Source: Actinoplanes ianthinogenes
GTDB taxonomy: Bacteria; Actinomycetota; Actinomycetes; Mycobacteriales; Micromonosporaceae
Length of the DNA: 64,000 bases
Assembly (NCBI RefSeq): GCF_018324205.1
Contig: NZ_AP023356.1
Span: 9,306,501 to 9,370,500 of the forward strand
Direction: 5' to 3'
Shown: piece after piece, positions 42,021 through 50,671 of the stretch
Position numbering within the stretch: position 1 is the stretch's first letter
Layout: every line of letters starts with the position of its first letter
The notes under the pieces: model-generated
Seen by the model: the letters and a program-made list of their open reading frames with translations, nothing else
Told to the model about the DNA's origin: nothing
The model's database searches: none
Made by a program: the position numbers and the translations under genes

Positions 42021-43406
42021 TCAGCGGAGGCGGCGGCGGTCGCCGATCATGTCGTCGAGCGGCACGTCCAGTGGCCGCGCGGCGGTGAGCGTCGCCGGCA
42101 CGCCGGCCCAGCGGCGCAGCATCGCGGTGGCCGCTGCGGCATCCTCCGGGCTCAGGGCGGCGATCTTCGCACCGTGGTTGGCGCCCGGCGCGACGTACAA
42201 CGCCGAGTCACGCTTGCTCGGGGTGAACCGCTCGGCGCTCCACGGGTCGTTCTGGCCGTACACGAAGAGCATCCGCTCCGAGGCGGTGCGCACCCACAGG
42301 TCGACGTCGATCATCGGCAGCGGGTTGTGCTTGCGGCGCAGCTCCGGCGGCAGCGAGGAGTTCGCGGTGTAGATGCCGGGGTAGTGGCGCAGGCCGCGCA
42401 GGTGCTCGAAGCGCAGGCTGGGCCAGCCCAGCTGACCGGCCGCCTGGTAGTAGTACGGCCAGTACGGCTCCAGTCCCTGGTCGGTGTAGAAGCTCCAGCC
42501 GGCGACGGTGTCGATCCAGGCGTACAACTCGTCGTCGGTCGCGGTCGCGGCGGGCACGGTCGCGCAGTCCGCGGCCGTGCTGTACTGCCAGAACGCCCAG
42601 ACCGAGTCGAGCACGGTCATCTCGAACGAGCGGTCGGCGGTGCCGATCGACCCGCTGAACGTCCAGCCCTGCTCGGCCGCGTCGGCCTCCAGGTGGGCGA
42701 CCAGCCGGTCGCGGCGGCGCAGCGCCTCCTGCTGGACGCCGTCGAGGGCGGCGCGGCACTCCGGGGTGCCGACCGTGTCGAAGAACTTGTCGTACGCCCG
42801 GTCCGCCGGGTTGATCACGTCGTCCGGCGCGACGTAGGCGACCACGCCGTCGACGTCCCCGGGGAAGAACCGCCGGTGGTAGACCGAGGTCATGCCGCCC
42901 TTGCTGCCACCGGTCTGGATCCAGCGTCCGGAATAGACGCTCTTGAGCGCGGTGACGATCCGGTGCTCGTCGTTCGCCTCCTGCCAGATGTCCAGGTCCG
43001 ACCAGTCGGCCGGCACGGGCCGCGACGGGGTGAAGAACCGGTGCTCGACCGAGACCTGGTTGGCGCCGAGCAGGGCGGTCGGCTCGGTCTGGGTCGGCCG
43101 CGGGCTCGCGGCGAGGTTGTAGCCGTTGGTGTACAGCACGGTCGGTGAGCTGTCCGAGCGGTGCAGCAGGGTCAGCCGCTGCTCGTAGCTGCCCCGGGCG
43201 GGATGGCGGTGGTCGGCCGGCTGCCGGTACGTCAGCACGAAGAACCGGTATCCGGTGCCCTGGGTCTCGGAGACGACGGAGAGGCCGGGGATGGCCGCCA
43301 GCTGGTCCAGCAGCGGGTCGTCCGCGGCGCGAGCGACAGTGGCCGGGGATAGGGCCACCAGGAGTGAGGAGAGGATGGCAACGATGCGTGATCTCACGCC
43401 CGTCAC
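42021..43406 (-). CDS. Secreted S37-family (PS-10) tripeptidyl aminopeptidase-like serine peptidase
   Basis: 461 aa. Signal peptide about 1-27 (VARA). LYTNGYNL and VSVEHRFFTPSRP form the core start, Ser168 in TGGSKGGMT is the nucleophile, Asp in GQNDPWS and His in GANHGAK complete the triad. This matches the Streptomyces prolyl tri/tetrapeptidyl aminopeptidase family, which trims peptides outside the cell. It is monocistronic and adjacent to the LacI gene on the same strand. Confidence 0.9.
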   Translation of the reverse strand: MTGVRSRIVAILSSLLVALSPATVARAADDPLLDQLAAIPGLSVVSETQGTGYRFFVLTYRQPADHRHPARGSYEQRLTLLHRSDSSPTVLYTNGYNLAASPRPTQTEPTALLGANQVSVEHRFFTPSRPVPADWSDLDIWQEANDEHRIVTALKSVYSGRWIQTGGSKGGMTSVYHRRFFPGDVDGVVAYVAPDDVINPADRAYDKFFDTVGTPECRAALDGVQQEALRRRDRLVAHLEADAAEQGWTFSGSIGTADRSFEMTVLDSVWAFWQYSTAADCATVPAATATDDELYAWIDTVAGWSFYTDQGLEPYWPYYYQAAGQLGWPSLRFEHLRGLRHYPGIYTANSSLPPELRRKHNPLPMIDVDLWVRTASERMLFVYGQNDPWSAERFTPSKRDSALYVAPGANHGAKIAALSPEDAAAATAMLRRWAGVPATLTAARPLDVPLDDMIGDRRRLR

Positions 43407-43426
43407 CTTATCGACGTAGGGCTATC

Positions 43427-44440
43427 TCAGGTGGACCCGCGGACGATCAGTTCGGTGGGCAGCGCGGTGGGTTCCGGCGCCGCGGCGGTGCCCGGCAGCA
43501 TGGCCAGCAGCGCCTCGGCGGCCGCCGTGCCGATCCCGGTCTTGTCCTGGGCGACGGTGGTCAGGCCGGGCGGGATCAGCGCCGCCACCTCGATGTCGTC
43601 GAAGCCGATGATCGCGATGTCGTCCGGCACGCGCAGGCCGGCCTCGTGCGCGGCGCGCAGGGCGCCGACCGCCATCTCGTCACCGGCGGCGAAGACCGCG
43701 GTCGGCCGGGGGTCGCGGGTGAGCAGCTGCCGCATGGCGGCGCGTCCACTGTCGAGATACCAGTCGCCGGACACGATGTCGTCGTCGGCGAGCGCCAGGC
43801 CCGCCTCGGCCAGCGCTGTCCGGAATCCGTCGAGCCGCTCGACCGCCGGGTAGGCCGGCAGCGGCCCGGTGATGGTGGCGATCCGCCGGTGACCGCGGGC
43901 GATCAGGTGCTGCGCGGCGAGACGGCCGCCCCCGGCGTTGTCCGAGGTGATGTACGTGCAGGTCGGCCCGGTGTAGCGCAGGTCGAGGGCGACGCACGGG
44001 ACCGTGGCGTCGGCCAGGGCCAGCACGGCCGGGTCGCGGCTGCCGTTGTCGATGATGACCACGCCGTCGACGTTGTGCCGCTGCACCGCGCGCAGGAACC
44101 GCTGCTCGCGGTCGAGCCCGGGGCTCTGGTCGGGGGCGAGCATCAGCAGGTGCAGGCCGTGCGCGCTCAGCGCGCTCTTGAGCGCGACCAGGATGTCCTG
44201 GAGGAACGGGTGCCGCCAGCCGGGGCGGCGGTGGTCGGTGTCCCAGACCAGGCCGACCATGTTGGACTTCTTGGTGGCGAGGGTGCGGGCCGACTCGTTG
44301 GGCAGGTAACCGACCTCGGCGGCGATGCCGAGCACGAGCTGCCGGGTCTGCTGGCTGACCACCTCCGGGGTGTTGAAGACGCGGGACACGGTGGCGACCG
44401 AGACGCCGCTGCGCCGCGCCACTTCCCTGATGCTCGACAA
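43427..44440 (-). CDS. LacI-family repressor of the adjacent sugar ABC transporter/GH1 locus
   Basis: 337 aa, starting at TTG 44440. Helix-turn-helix SSIREVARRSGVSVATVSRVFN with hinge ESARTLATKK, then a periplasmic-binding-like effector domain (MVGLVWDTDHRRPG, IGFDDIEVAALIPPGLTTVAQD). Position and neighbours equal cebR of Streptomyces (celloligosaccharide repressor), but the nearby operators are ATGTAACCGGTTTCAT rather than the classic CebR box. One operator overlaps its own promoter, so autoregulation is likely. Effector probably the imported disaccharide or oligosaccharide. Confidence 0.92.
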   Translation of the reverse strand: MSSIREVARRSGVSVATVSRVFNTPEVVSQQTRQLVLGIAAEVGYLPNESARTLATKKSNMVGLVWDTDHRRPGWRHPFLQDILVALKSALSAHGLHLLMLAPDQSPGLDREQRFLRAVQRHNVDGVVIIDNGSRDPAVLALADATVPCVALDLRYTGPTCTYITSDNAGGGRLAAQHLIARGHRRIATITGPLPAYPAVERLDGFRTALAEAGLALADDDIVSGDWYLDSGRAAMRQLLTRDPRPTAVFAAGDEMAVGALRAAHEAGLRVPDDIAIIGFDDIEVAALIPPGLTTVAQDKTGIGTAAAEALLAMLPGTAAAPEPTALPTELIVRGST

Positions 44441-44452
44441 GGTCCCGTCCCT

Positions 44453-44468
44453 ATGTAACCGGTTTCAT
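44453..44468. promoter_or_regulatory. LacI operator, single site
   Basis: ATGTAACCGGTTTCAT, 13 bp from the LacI start and overlapping the likely -10 (TACATA on the minus strand). Same 16-bp sequence as each half of the double site at 44663-44692. Confidence 0.8.
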
Positions 44469-44662
44469 CACCGTAACAGGGCTGTGTCGGACCGGTCAAC
44501 ACCGGTTGATCTCGTTACCCGCTCGTGACTTGACATCGGTGGCATCGATGTAGGCAAACTCTTGCACCGAGGGCGCACCCCGCCCGTCAGATCTTCCGGC
44601 CGCCCACCCAGGCCGGCCGTTCGAGCAACTCTGTTCACTGTGCTTTTGTCGTGTTCAGCAGG

Positions 44663-44692
44663 ATGTAACCGGTTTCATGAAACCGGTTACAT
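44663..44692. promoter_or_regulatory. LacI operator, perfect 30-bp double palindrome
   Basis: Two copies of the ATGTAACCGGTTTCAT site, back to back and sharing the central AT, form a perfect 30-bp palindrome that ends 21 bp before the binding-protein ATG. It would block transcription initiation or elongation into the transporter genes when bound. Confidence 0.85.
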
Positions 44693-44713
44693 CGGTGAGA
44701 TGGGGGATTACCA

Positions 44714-45979
44714 ATGCGTTTGTCTCGTTCGGCGCGGCTCGTCGCGGCGGCTGCGGCCACCGCGATGGCGCTGACCGCCTGCGGCTCCGGTGGTGACAGC
44801 GGCAGCGGCAGCGACCAGGTCACGCTGTCGGTCAGCCTGTTCGGCAACTTCGGCTACCAGGAGCTCTACAAGCAGTACGAGAAGGACCACCCGAACATCA
44901 AGATCCAGGAGCGTACGGCCGACTACAACGCCCACCACCGCGACCTCGCGACGCACCTGGCCACCAACGCCGGCGCCGCGGACATCGAGGCGGTCGACAC
45001 CGGCTTCATCGCCCAGATGCGCGAGGTCGGCAACCAGTTCACCGACCTGGGCACCGAGCGCGCGTCGGAGTACCTGCCGTGGAAGTGGCAGGCGTCGCTG
45101 ACCAAGGACGGCAAGCAGATCGGGTACGGCACCGACGTCGGCGGCCTGGCCATCTGTTACCGCCGTGACCTGTTCCAGCAGGCCGGCCTGCCCGCCGACC
45201 GCGACCAGGTCTCCGCGGCCTGGGCGAGCGGCTGGGACAAGTACATCGCGCTGGGCGAGCAGTTCACCAAGAAGGCGCCGAAGGGAACCGCGTTCTTCGA
45301 CGGCGGCGGCGCGCTGTACAACGCCGTGATCGGGCAGGCGCCGGTCGGCTTCTACAACACCGACAACAGCATCGTGGTCAGCAGCAACCCCGAGGTCCGC
45401 AAGGCCTGGGACCTGGTCGTGCAGGCGATCCAGGCCAACCTGTCGGCCAAGCTGATCGAGAGCTCGCCGGAGTGGAACAACGGTTTCGCCAAGGGCCAGT
45501 TCGCCACCATCGCCTGCCCGGCCTGGATGATGGCCAAGATCAAGGACCAGTCGAAGGCGTTCTCCGGCAAGTGGGACGTCGCGGCCGTGCCCGGTGGCGG
45601 CGGCAACTGGGGCGGTTCCTACCTGACCGTGCCCAAGCAGGGCAAGCACGTCGAGGAGGCGAAGAAGCTCGCCGCCTGGCTGACCGCGCCGGACCAGCAG
45701 GCCAAGGTCTTCACCACGCAGGGTCTGCTGCCGTCCATCCCGGCGCTGTACGACAAGCCGGAGATCGGCGCGCTCAAGGACCCGTTCTTCAACAACGCCC
45801 CGATCGGCAAGATCTTCACCACCGCCGCCAAGGAGCTGAAGCCGCAGTACCAGGGTCCGCGTGCCGGTGACATCCAGACCACCATCCGCGACGGCCTGGT
45901 CCGCGTCGAGCAGGGCAAGCAGAGCTCCGAGCAGTCCTGGACGCAGACCGTCAGCGACGTCGAGCGCCTCGCCAAGTAA
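44714..45979 (+). CDS. CebE-like sugar ABC transporter substrate-binding lipoprotein
   Basis: 421 aa. Lipoprotein signal peptide with lipobox LTAC (Cys23). Type 1 extracellular solute-binding fold: VTLSVSLFGNFGYQELYKQYEKDHPNIKI, YLPWKWQASLTKDGKQIGYGTDVGGLAICYRRDLF, FAKGQFATIACPAWMM. The LPWKWQ/GTDVGG/ICYRRDLF run is shared with Streptomyces CebE, so cello-oligosaccharide or another beta-glucoside is a good guess. GGGGGA precedes ATG 44714. A strong hairpin after the stop would let it be made in excess over the permeases. Confidence 0.92.
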   Translation: MRLSRSARLVAAAAATAMALTACGSGGDSGSGSDQVTLSVSLFGNFGYQELYKQYEKDHPNIKIQERTADYNAHHRDLATHLATNAGAADIEAVDTGFIAQMREVGNQFTDLGTERASEYLPWKWQASLTKDGKQIGYGTDVGGLAICYRRDLFQQAGLPADRDQVSAAWASGWDKYIALGEQFTKKAPKGTAFFDGGGALYNAVIGQAPVGFYNTDNSIVVSSNPEVRKAWDLVVQAIQANLSAKLIESSPEWNNGFAKGQFATIACPAWMMAKIKDQSKAFSGKWDVAAVPGGGGNWGGSYLTVPKQGKHVEEAKKLAAWLTAPDQQAKVFTTQGLLPSIPALYDKPEIGALKDPFFNNAPIGKIFTTAAKELKPQYQGPRAGDIQTTIRDGLVRVEQGKQSSEQSWTQTVSDVERLAK

Positions 45980-45991
45980 GCCCACCCCCGT

Positions 45992-46021
45992 CCGGCCGGC
46001 GGTCGCGCGACCGCCGGCCGG
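45992..46021 (+). promoter_or_regulatory. Intercistronic hairpin between binding-protein and permease genes
   Basis: Perfect 15+15 bp inverted repeat (CCGGCCGGCGGTCGC and its complement) directly after the binding-protein gene, probably protecting its 3' end or partially terminating transcription. Confidence 0.75.
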
Positions 46022-46045
46022 CTCCGGCGACGAAGGATCTCGACC

Positions 46046-46960
46046 ATGGCAGTCAAAGCCACCCTGAACCGGCTCGACACGAAAGGCTCGCCCTACCTTT
46101 ACGTCGCGCCGTTCTTCATCCTCTTCGGCATCTTCGGGCTGTTCCCGCTGATCTACACCGGGTACGTCTCGTTCAACGACTGGAACCTGCTCGACGGTGG
46201 CGCGCACCAGTGGGTGGGCCTGGCGAACTACCGCGAGATGCTGGGCGACTCCTACTTCTGGAACGCGCTCGGCAACACGCTGAGCATCTGGGTGCTCTCC
46301 ACGGTGCCGCAGCTGCTCGCCGCGCTCTGGATCGCCCACCTGCTCAACCACAAGCTGCGGGCCCGGACCAGCCTGCGGATGGGCGTGCTGCTGCCCAACA
46401 TCACGTCCATCGTGGCCGTGACGATCGTGTTCACCCAGCTGTTCGGCCGCGACTTCGGCATGATCAACTGGCTGCTCGGCCTGGTCGGCGTCGGCCCGGT
46501 CGACTGGCAGGCGGACACCTGGAGCTCGCACCTGGCCATCTCGACCATCGTGATGTGGCGCTGGACCGGGTACAACGCGCTGATCTACCTGGCCTCGATG
46601 CAGGCCATCCCGCACGACCTGTACGAGGCCGCCGAGCTCGACGGCGCGTCGCCGACCCAGCAGTTCTGGCGGATCACCGTGCCGAACCTGCGGCCCACGA
46701 TCATCTTCACCACCGTCATCTCCACCATCGGCGGCCTGCAGATCATGGCCGAGCCGCTGCTGTTCGCCGGCACCTCGACGCCGACCGGCGGCTCCGACCG
46801 GCAGTTCCAGACCATCGCGCTGTTCATGTACGAGCAGGGCTTCCGGGAGTTCCGGTTCGGCTACGCCTCGGCGATCGCCTGGACCCTCTGCCTGATCATC
46901 GCGATCTTCGCGGTCGTCAACTTCCTGCTGACCCGGCGCATCGCCAAGGACGAGGAGTAA
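46046..46960 (+). CDS. Sugar ABC transporter permease (CebF-like)
   Basis: 304 aa, six TM helices. YVAPFFILFGIFGLFPLIYTGYVSFNDWNL at the N-terminus and EAAELDGASPTQQFWRITVPNLRP, the EAA loop that contacts the ATPase. First of two permease subunits of the carbohydrate uptake CUT1 family. No ATPase gene lies in the locus, so a shared MsiK-type ATPase encoded elsewhere is expected from the Streptomyces precedent. GAAGGATCTCGACC precedes ATG 46046. Confidence 0.95.
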   Translation: MAVKATLNRLDTKGSPYLYVAPFFILFGIFGLFPLIYTGYVSFNDWNLLDGGAHQWVGLANYREMLGDSYFWNALGNTLSIWVLSTVPQLLAALWIAHLLNHKLRARTSLRMGVLLPNITSIVAVTIVFTQLFGRDFGMINWLLGLVGVGPVDWQADTWSSHLAISTIVMWRWTGYNALIYLASMQAIPHDLYEAAELDGASPTQQFWRITVPNLRPTIIFTTVISTIGGLQIMAEPLLFAGTSTPTGGSDRQFQTIALFMYEQGFREFRFGYASAIAWTLCLIIAIFAVVNFLLTRRIAKDEE

Positions 46961-46966
46961 GCCGAC

Positions 46967-47866
46967 GTGACCGTTCTCGCCAACCCGCCGGCGACCCGCA
47001 CCGAGCCGCCGGTCCCGCCGAAACGCCGGGCGAACCGGCACAACTTCGGGTTCCCGCGCCGCGGCTCGGTCTGGACCTACGCCGCCCTGCTGGCCATCGT
47101 GGCCGGCTCGATCTTCCCGCTGTACTGGTCGTTCGTGGTTTCGTCGCAGACCAGCGAGGCCGTCGCGAAGACGCCGCCGGTGCTGATTCCGGGCGGCCAC
47201 CTGTTCGACAACATCGCCCGCGTCTTCGACAGCACCGACTTCGGCAAGGCGCTGCTGAACTCGTTCATCGTCAGCGGCTCGATCACCGTCTCGGTGGTGT
47301 TCTTCTCCACCCTGGCCGGCTTCGCGTTCGCCAAGCTGAAGTTCCGCGGCCGCAAGGTGCTGCTGGTGCTGGCCATCGCCACCTCGATGGTGCCGCAGCA
47401 GCTCGGCATCATCCCGCTGTACCTGCTGATGACCAAGCTCGGCTGGACCGATCAGCTGGCCGCGGTGATCGTGCCCGGCCTGGTCACCGCGTTCGGCGTC
47501 TTCTTCATGACCCAGTACCTCGGCCGGGCCGTCCCCGACGAGCTGCTGGAGGCCGGCCGGATGGACGGCTGCACCACGTTCGGCCTGTACTGGCACGTGG
47601 TGCTGCCGGCCGCCCGGCCGGCCGCGGCGGTGCTCGGGCTGTTCACCTTCATGCAGGCGTGGAACGACTTCTTCTGGCCGCTGGTGGTGCTCCAGAACAA
47701 CGCCACCGTCCAGGTCGCCCTGTCGTCGCTGGCCAGCGGTTACACCACCGACTACACGCTCACCCTGACCGGCACGCTGCTGGCCACGCTCCCGATCCTG
47801 GTGATCTTCATGGTCCTCGGCCGGCAGATCGTCGGCGGCATCATGCAAGGAGCGATCAAAGGGTGA
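46967..47866 (+). CDS. Sugar ABC transporter permease (CebG-like)
   Basis: 299 aa, six TM helices after a Pro/Arg-rich cytoplasmic tail. The EAA loop reads LLEAGRMDGCTTFGLYWHVVLPAARPAAAVLGLF. Second CUT1 permease. GTG 46967 follows the first permease by six bases with GAGGAG in the end of that gene. Its stop overlaps the GH1 start by GTGA. Confidence 0.94.
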   Translation: MTVLANPPATRTEPPVPPKRRANRHNFGFPRRGSVWTYAALLAIVAGSIFPLYWSFVVSSQTSEAVAKTPPVLIPGGHLFDNIARVFDSTDFGKALLNSFIVSGSITVSVVFFSTLAGFAFAKLKFRGRKVLLVLAIATSMVPQQLGIIPLYLLMTKLGWTDQLAAVIVPGLVTAFGVFFMTQYLGRAVPDELLEAGRMDGCTTFGLYWHVVLPAARPAAAVLGLFTFMQAWNDFFWPLVVLQNNATVQVALSSLASGYTTDYTLTLTGTLLATLPILVIFMVLGRQIVGGIMQGAIKG

Positions 47867-49236
47867 CCGGCTCATACGACATCCCCGCGATGCCGGACGG
47901 CTTCGTCTGGGGCGCCGCCACGGCGGCCTACCAGATCGAGGGCGCGGTGGCCGAGGACGGCCGCGGCCCCTCGATCTGGGACACGTTCTGCCGGCGGCCG
48001 GGCGCGGTCGCCGACGGGAGCTCCGGCGAGGTGGCCTGCGACAGCTATCACCGGTGGTGCGACGACGTGGACCTGCTGGACGGCCTGGGGGTGGACGCCT
48101 ACCGGTTCTCCGTCGCCTGGCCGCGGGTCCTGCCCACCGGGCACGGCACGGTCAACAAACCCGGGCTGGAGTACTACGACCGGCTCGTCGACGCGCTGTG
48201 CGAGAAGGGCATCCGGCCGTTCGTCACGCTGTACCACTGGGACCTGCCGCAGGCCCTGGAGGACGTGGGCGGCTGGCGGGTCCGCGACACCGCCGAGCAC
48301 TTCGCCGACTACGCGACCGTGGTCGCCGAGCGGCTCGGTGACCGGGTCCATGACTGGATCACGCTCAACGAGCCGTACGTCTCCTCGATGGTCGGGTACG
48401 CCGAGGGGCGGCACGCGCCGGGCGCCACCGAGGGGCACGGCGCGCTCGCGGCCGCGCATCACCTGCTCGTCGGGCACGGGCTGACGGTGCGGGCGCTGCG
48501 GGCCGTGCAGCCCGGTGCCCGGGTCGGCATCACGCTGAACCTGTCCCCGGCGGTGCCGGCCGGCGACGCCGAGGCCGACCGGGCGGCCGCGGATCGGATG
48601 GACCTGATGCTCAACCGGCAGTTCACCGACCCGGTGCTGGGCGGCTCCTACCCGGACGGGTTCGAGCGGCTGTACGCCGGGGTGAGCGACCTGTCCTTCC
48701 GCCGCGACGGGGACCTGGCACTGATCGGCGCTCCGCTGGACTTCCTCGGCGTCAACTACTACTACCGGATCCACGCCGCCGACGCGCCGTACGAGCAGCC
48801 CGACCCGGCGCTGCGCAGCGCGTTCGACATCGGCGTGCGGTCGGCGACCCGCGCGGGCGTGCCGGTCACCGACCTGGGCTGGCCGATCGAGCCGCACGGG
48901 CTGTACGAGACGCTGACCGGGCTGGCCGGGCGGTTCCCGGGACTGCCGCCGATCTACGTGACCGAGAACGGGGTGGCGCAACTGCGGGAGGAGCCCGGGG
49001 CGGACCCGGAGCGGATCCGGTTCATCGCCGAGCATCTCGCGGCGGCCGCCCGGTCCGGCGTCGACCTGCGGGGCTACTTCTACTGGTCGCTGCTGGACAA
49101 CTTCGAGTGGGCGCGGGGGTACGGGCCGCGGTTCGGGCTGGTGCACGTGGACTATCCGACCGGGGAGCGGACGCCGCGGGCGAGTTACCACTGGCTGCGG
49201 GAGCGGCTGGCGCGGCGTACCCCAATCGGATCTTGA
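47863..49236 (+). CDS. GH1 beta-glucosidase (BglC-like)
   Basis: 457 aa cytosolic enzyme that splits imported beta-glucosides such as cellobiose. FVWGAATAAYQIEGAVAEDGRGPSIWDTF opens the family; acid/base Glu170 is in TLNEPY, nucleophile Glu368 in YVTENG, and GYFYWSLLDNFEWARGYGPRFGLVHVD closes the barrel. GTG 47863 overlaps the permease stop and AAGGAG lies ten bases upstream; ATG 47889 is a less likely alternative. Last gene of the lacI-divergent operon. Confidence 0.96.
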   Translation: MTGSYDIPAMPDGFVWGAATAAYQIEGAVAEDGRGPSIWDTFCRRPGAVADGSSGEVACDSYHRWCDDVDLLDGLGVDAYRFSVAWPRVLPTGHGTVNKPGLEYYDRLVDALCEKGIRPFVTLYHWDLPQALEDVGGWRVRDTAEHFADYATVVAERLGDRVHDWITLNEPYVSSMVGYAEGRHAPGATEGHGALAAAHHLLVGHGLTVRALRAVQPGARVGITLNLSPAVPAGDAEADRAAADRMDLMLNRQFTDPVLGGSYPDGFERLYAGVSDLSFRRDGDLALIGAPLDFLGVNYYYRIHAADAPYEQPDPALRSAFDIGVRSATRAGVPVTDLGWPIEPHGLYETLTGLAGRFPGLPPIYVTENGVAQLREEPGADPERIRFIAEHLAAAARSGVDLRGYFYWSLLDNFEWARGYGPRFGLVHVDYPTGERTPRASYHWLRERLARRTPIGS

Positions 49237-49298
49237 TTTTTCCTGTGATGAAGCCGTCACTGTGCAACGGATCGGGGGTGCAGCGGCGTCTTATACGC

Positions 49299-49835
49299 AT
49301 GGGCTACACGCGCCTGCGGGCTTATCTCGTCTTCGGTGTCCTCGCCATCGCCGCGCTGGTCGTCGTGGTGGTCGCGGTGGCGCGCGACAGCCAGGGCGAC
49401 CCGGCGGCGAGCGGCTGCCCGGCCGGCATGACGCTGGTGAACGTGACGCTGCCGCGCGAGCCGGCGCAGGTGAAACTCCGGGTGCTCAACGGCACCCGGA
49501 GGGCGGGCCTGGCCGACAACGTCAGCGCCGAGTTCCAGGACCGCGGGTTCAAGGTGCAGCCGTCCAAGGACAGCAAGACCAAGTTCGCCAAGGTGGCGCT
49601 GATTCAGTACGGTCCGAAATCGGTCGGCGCCGCCCAGTGGATCCGCGCCTACTTCCTCGGTGAGGCCGAGCCGCAATACAACGCGGCCCGCACCACCGAC
49701 GTCATCGACATCATCGTCGGTGAGCAGTTCCGGTCGCTCGCCACCTTCACCGAGGTCAACCAGTCGATGGCACAGATCGGCGACCCGACCGCGCCGCCGG
49801 GGTCCTGTGCGGCGCCGGCCGGCGCCGGAGTCTGA
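49299..49835 (+). CDS. LytR C-terminal (LytR_C) domain membrane protein
   Basis: 178 aa. One TM helix (about 5-27, RAYLVFGVLAIAALVVVVVAV), then an outside domain (PAQVKLRVLNGTRRAGLADNVSAEFQDRGFKV, YGPKSVGAAQWIRAYFLGEAEPQY) of the LytR_C fold, often found in actinobacterial envelope proteins. It lacks the LytR-CpsA-Psr catalytic domain, so a peptidoglycan-binding or accessory role is likely. GTG 49278 is an alternative start; neither has a strong ribosome site. Confidence 0.82.
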   Translation: MGYTRLRAYLVFGVLAIAALVVVVVAVARDSQGDPAASGCPAGMTLVNVTLPREPAQVKLRVLNGTRRAGLADNVSAEFQDRGFKVQPSKDSKTKFAKVALIQYGPKSVGAAQWIRAYFLGEAEPQYNAARTTDVIDIIVGEQFRSLATFTEVNQSMAQIGDPTAPPGSCAAPAGAGV

Positions 49836-49850
49836 CCCTGAGCGGTCTCG

Positions 49851-50511
49851 TCACTCCTCCTCGGCGTCGAGGTCGTAGGGCGGGATGGTCCATCGCATCA
49901 GCATCTCGCCCGCCTCGCCGGCTTCGAGTGTGACCGGATAGGCCTGACCGCCGGCCCGCTCACCGCGGTGCCTGATCGAGTGGTCGCCCTGGTCCCATGC
50001 GATGCCGAGCACCCGGCAGCCGCCCACCTCGACCGCTCCGGCGCGAAGCGGATGGTGCCACGTATCGACCCCAGTAGGTGACGTCGGCGAGCCCGTCGGT
50101 CGATCCGCTGGTCAATCCCGTCCAGGCGTCCAGCCCGGCAGCGTCGCCGATGACCATGCCGCACCGGTCGACGGGCAGGTCCCCGAGCCGGACCGGCGCC
50201 GATCGATCCGCGGTCGCGGGCCATGGCAGTCCGAGATCGATCTCCAGCGTCGCGACGGTCGGCTCCTCGTCGAACGGGGACGGCGAGGTGCTCGCTCGCA
50301 CCCGCAACGGCCGGTCGTCGGCGGCCGGGACCGCGACTGCCTCACACAGCCATTCTCGAAGATGGCCTCCGCCCGACGACGCGGCCGCCCGGGCACGCTC
50401 GGACAGGGACTGACCCAGGCGCGGCCAGTGGTCGATCCACCCGGCCATGCCGAGCACCACCACACCGGACGGCGCGTCGACAGTTCCGAGGTCCACGAGG
50501 ATCTCACGCAC
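49851..50511 (-). pseudogene. Conserved hypothetical gene split by a one-base frameshift
   Basis: From GTG 50511 the frame reads VREILVDLGTVDAPSGVVVL through LADVTYWG. It then continues sensibly only after dropping one G from a four-G run (plus-strand C-tract 50069-50072): VDTWHHPLRAGAVEVGGCRV followed by LGIAWDQGDH and a terminal RWTIPPYDLDAEEE. The corrected gene has exactly 220 codons, both halves have coding-like codon use, and the stop is at 49851. Either a real recent frameshift or a sequencing error in a homopolymer. Family not recognised; soluble. Confidence 0.75.
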
Positions 50512-50671
50512 GCGCCGATTGTGCGGCGTCCGGTGCGACGTGGCCGGACCGGGGCCGGCGTTTTTGACGCCTTATTAACGCGACGTGGTCGTGCTCGTGC
50601 GGTCGGCGAGTGCCAGGATTTCCTCGATGGCGGGGAACGGCCCGGCCGGGTACCACTGCCGGGAGAGACCG

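Noticed and set aside
44525..44555. TTGACA-like -35 with TAGGCA downstream in the lacI/ABC intergenic region
   Set aside because: The spacer is only 15 bp and the position is over 150 bp from the start; too weak to call as the promoter.
44708..47875. A 1055-codon open frame on the minus strand opposite the sugar transporter operon
   Set aside because: Antisense artefact of high GC third positions; the plus strand encodes clear ABC transporter proteins and the minus translation is low-complexity Arg/Gly/Val without any family motif.
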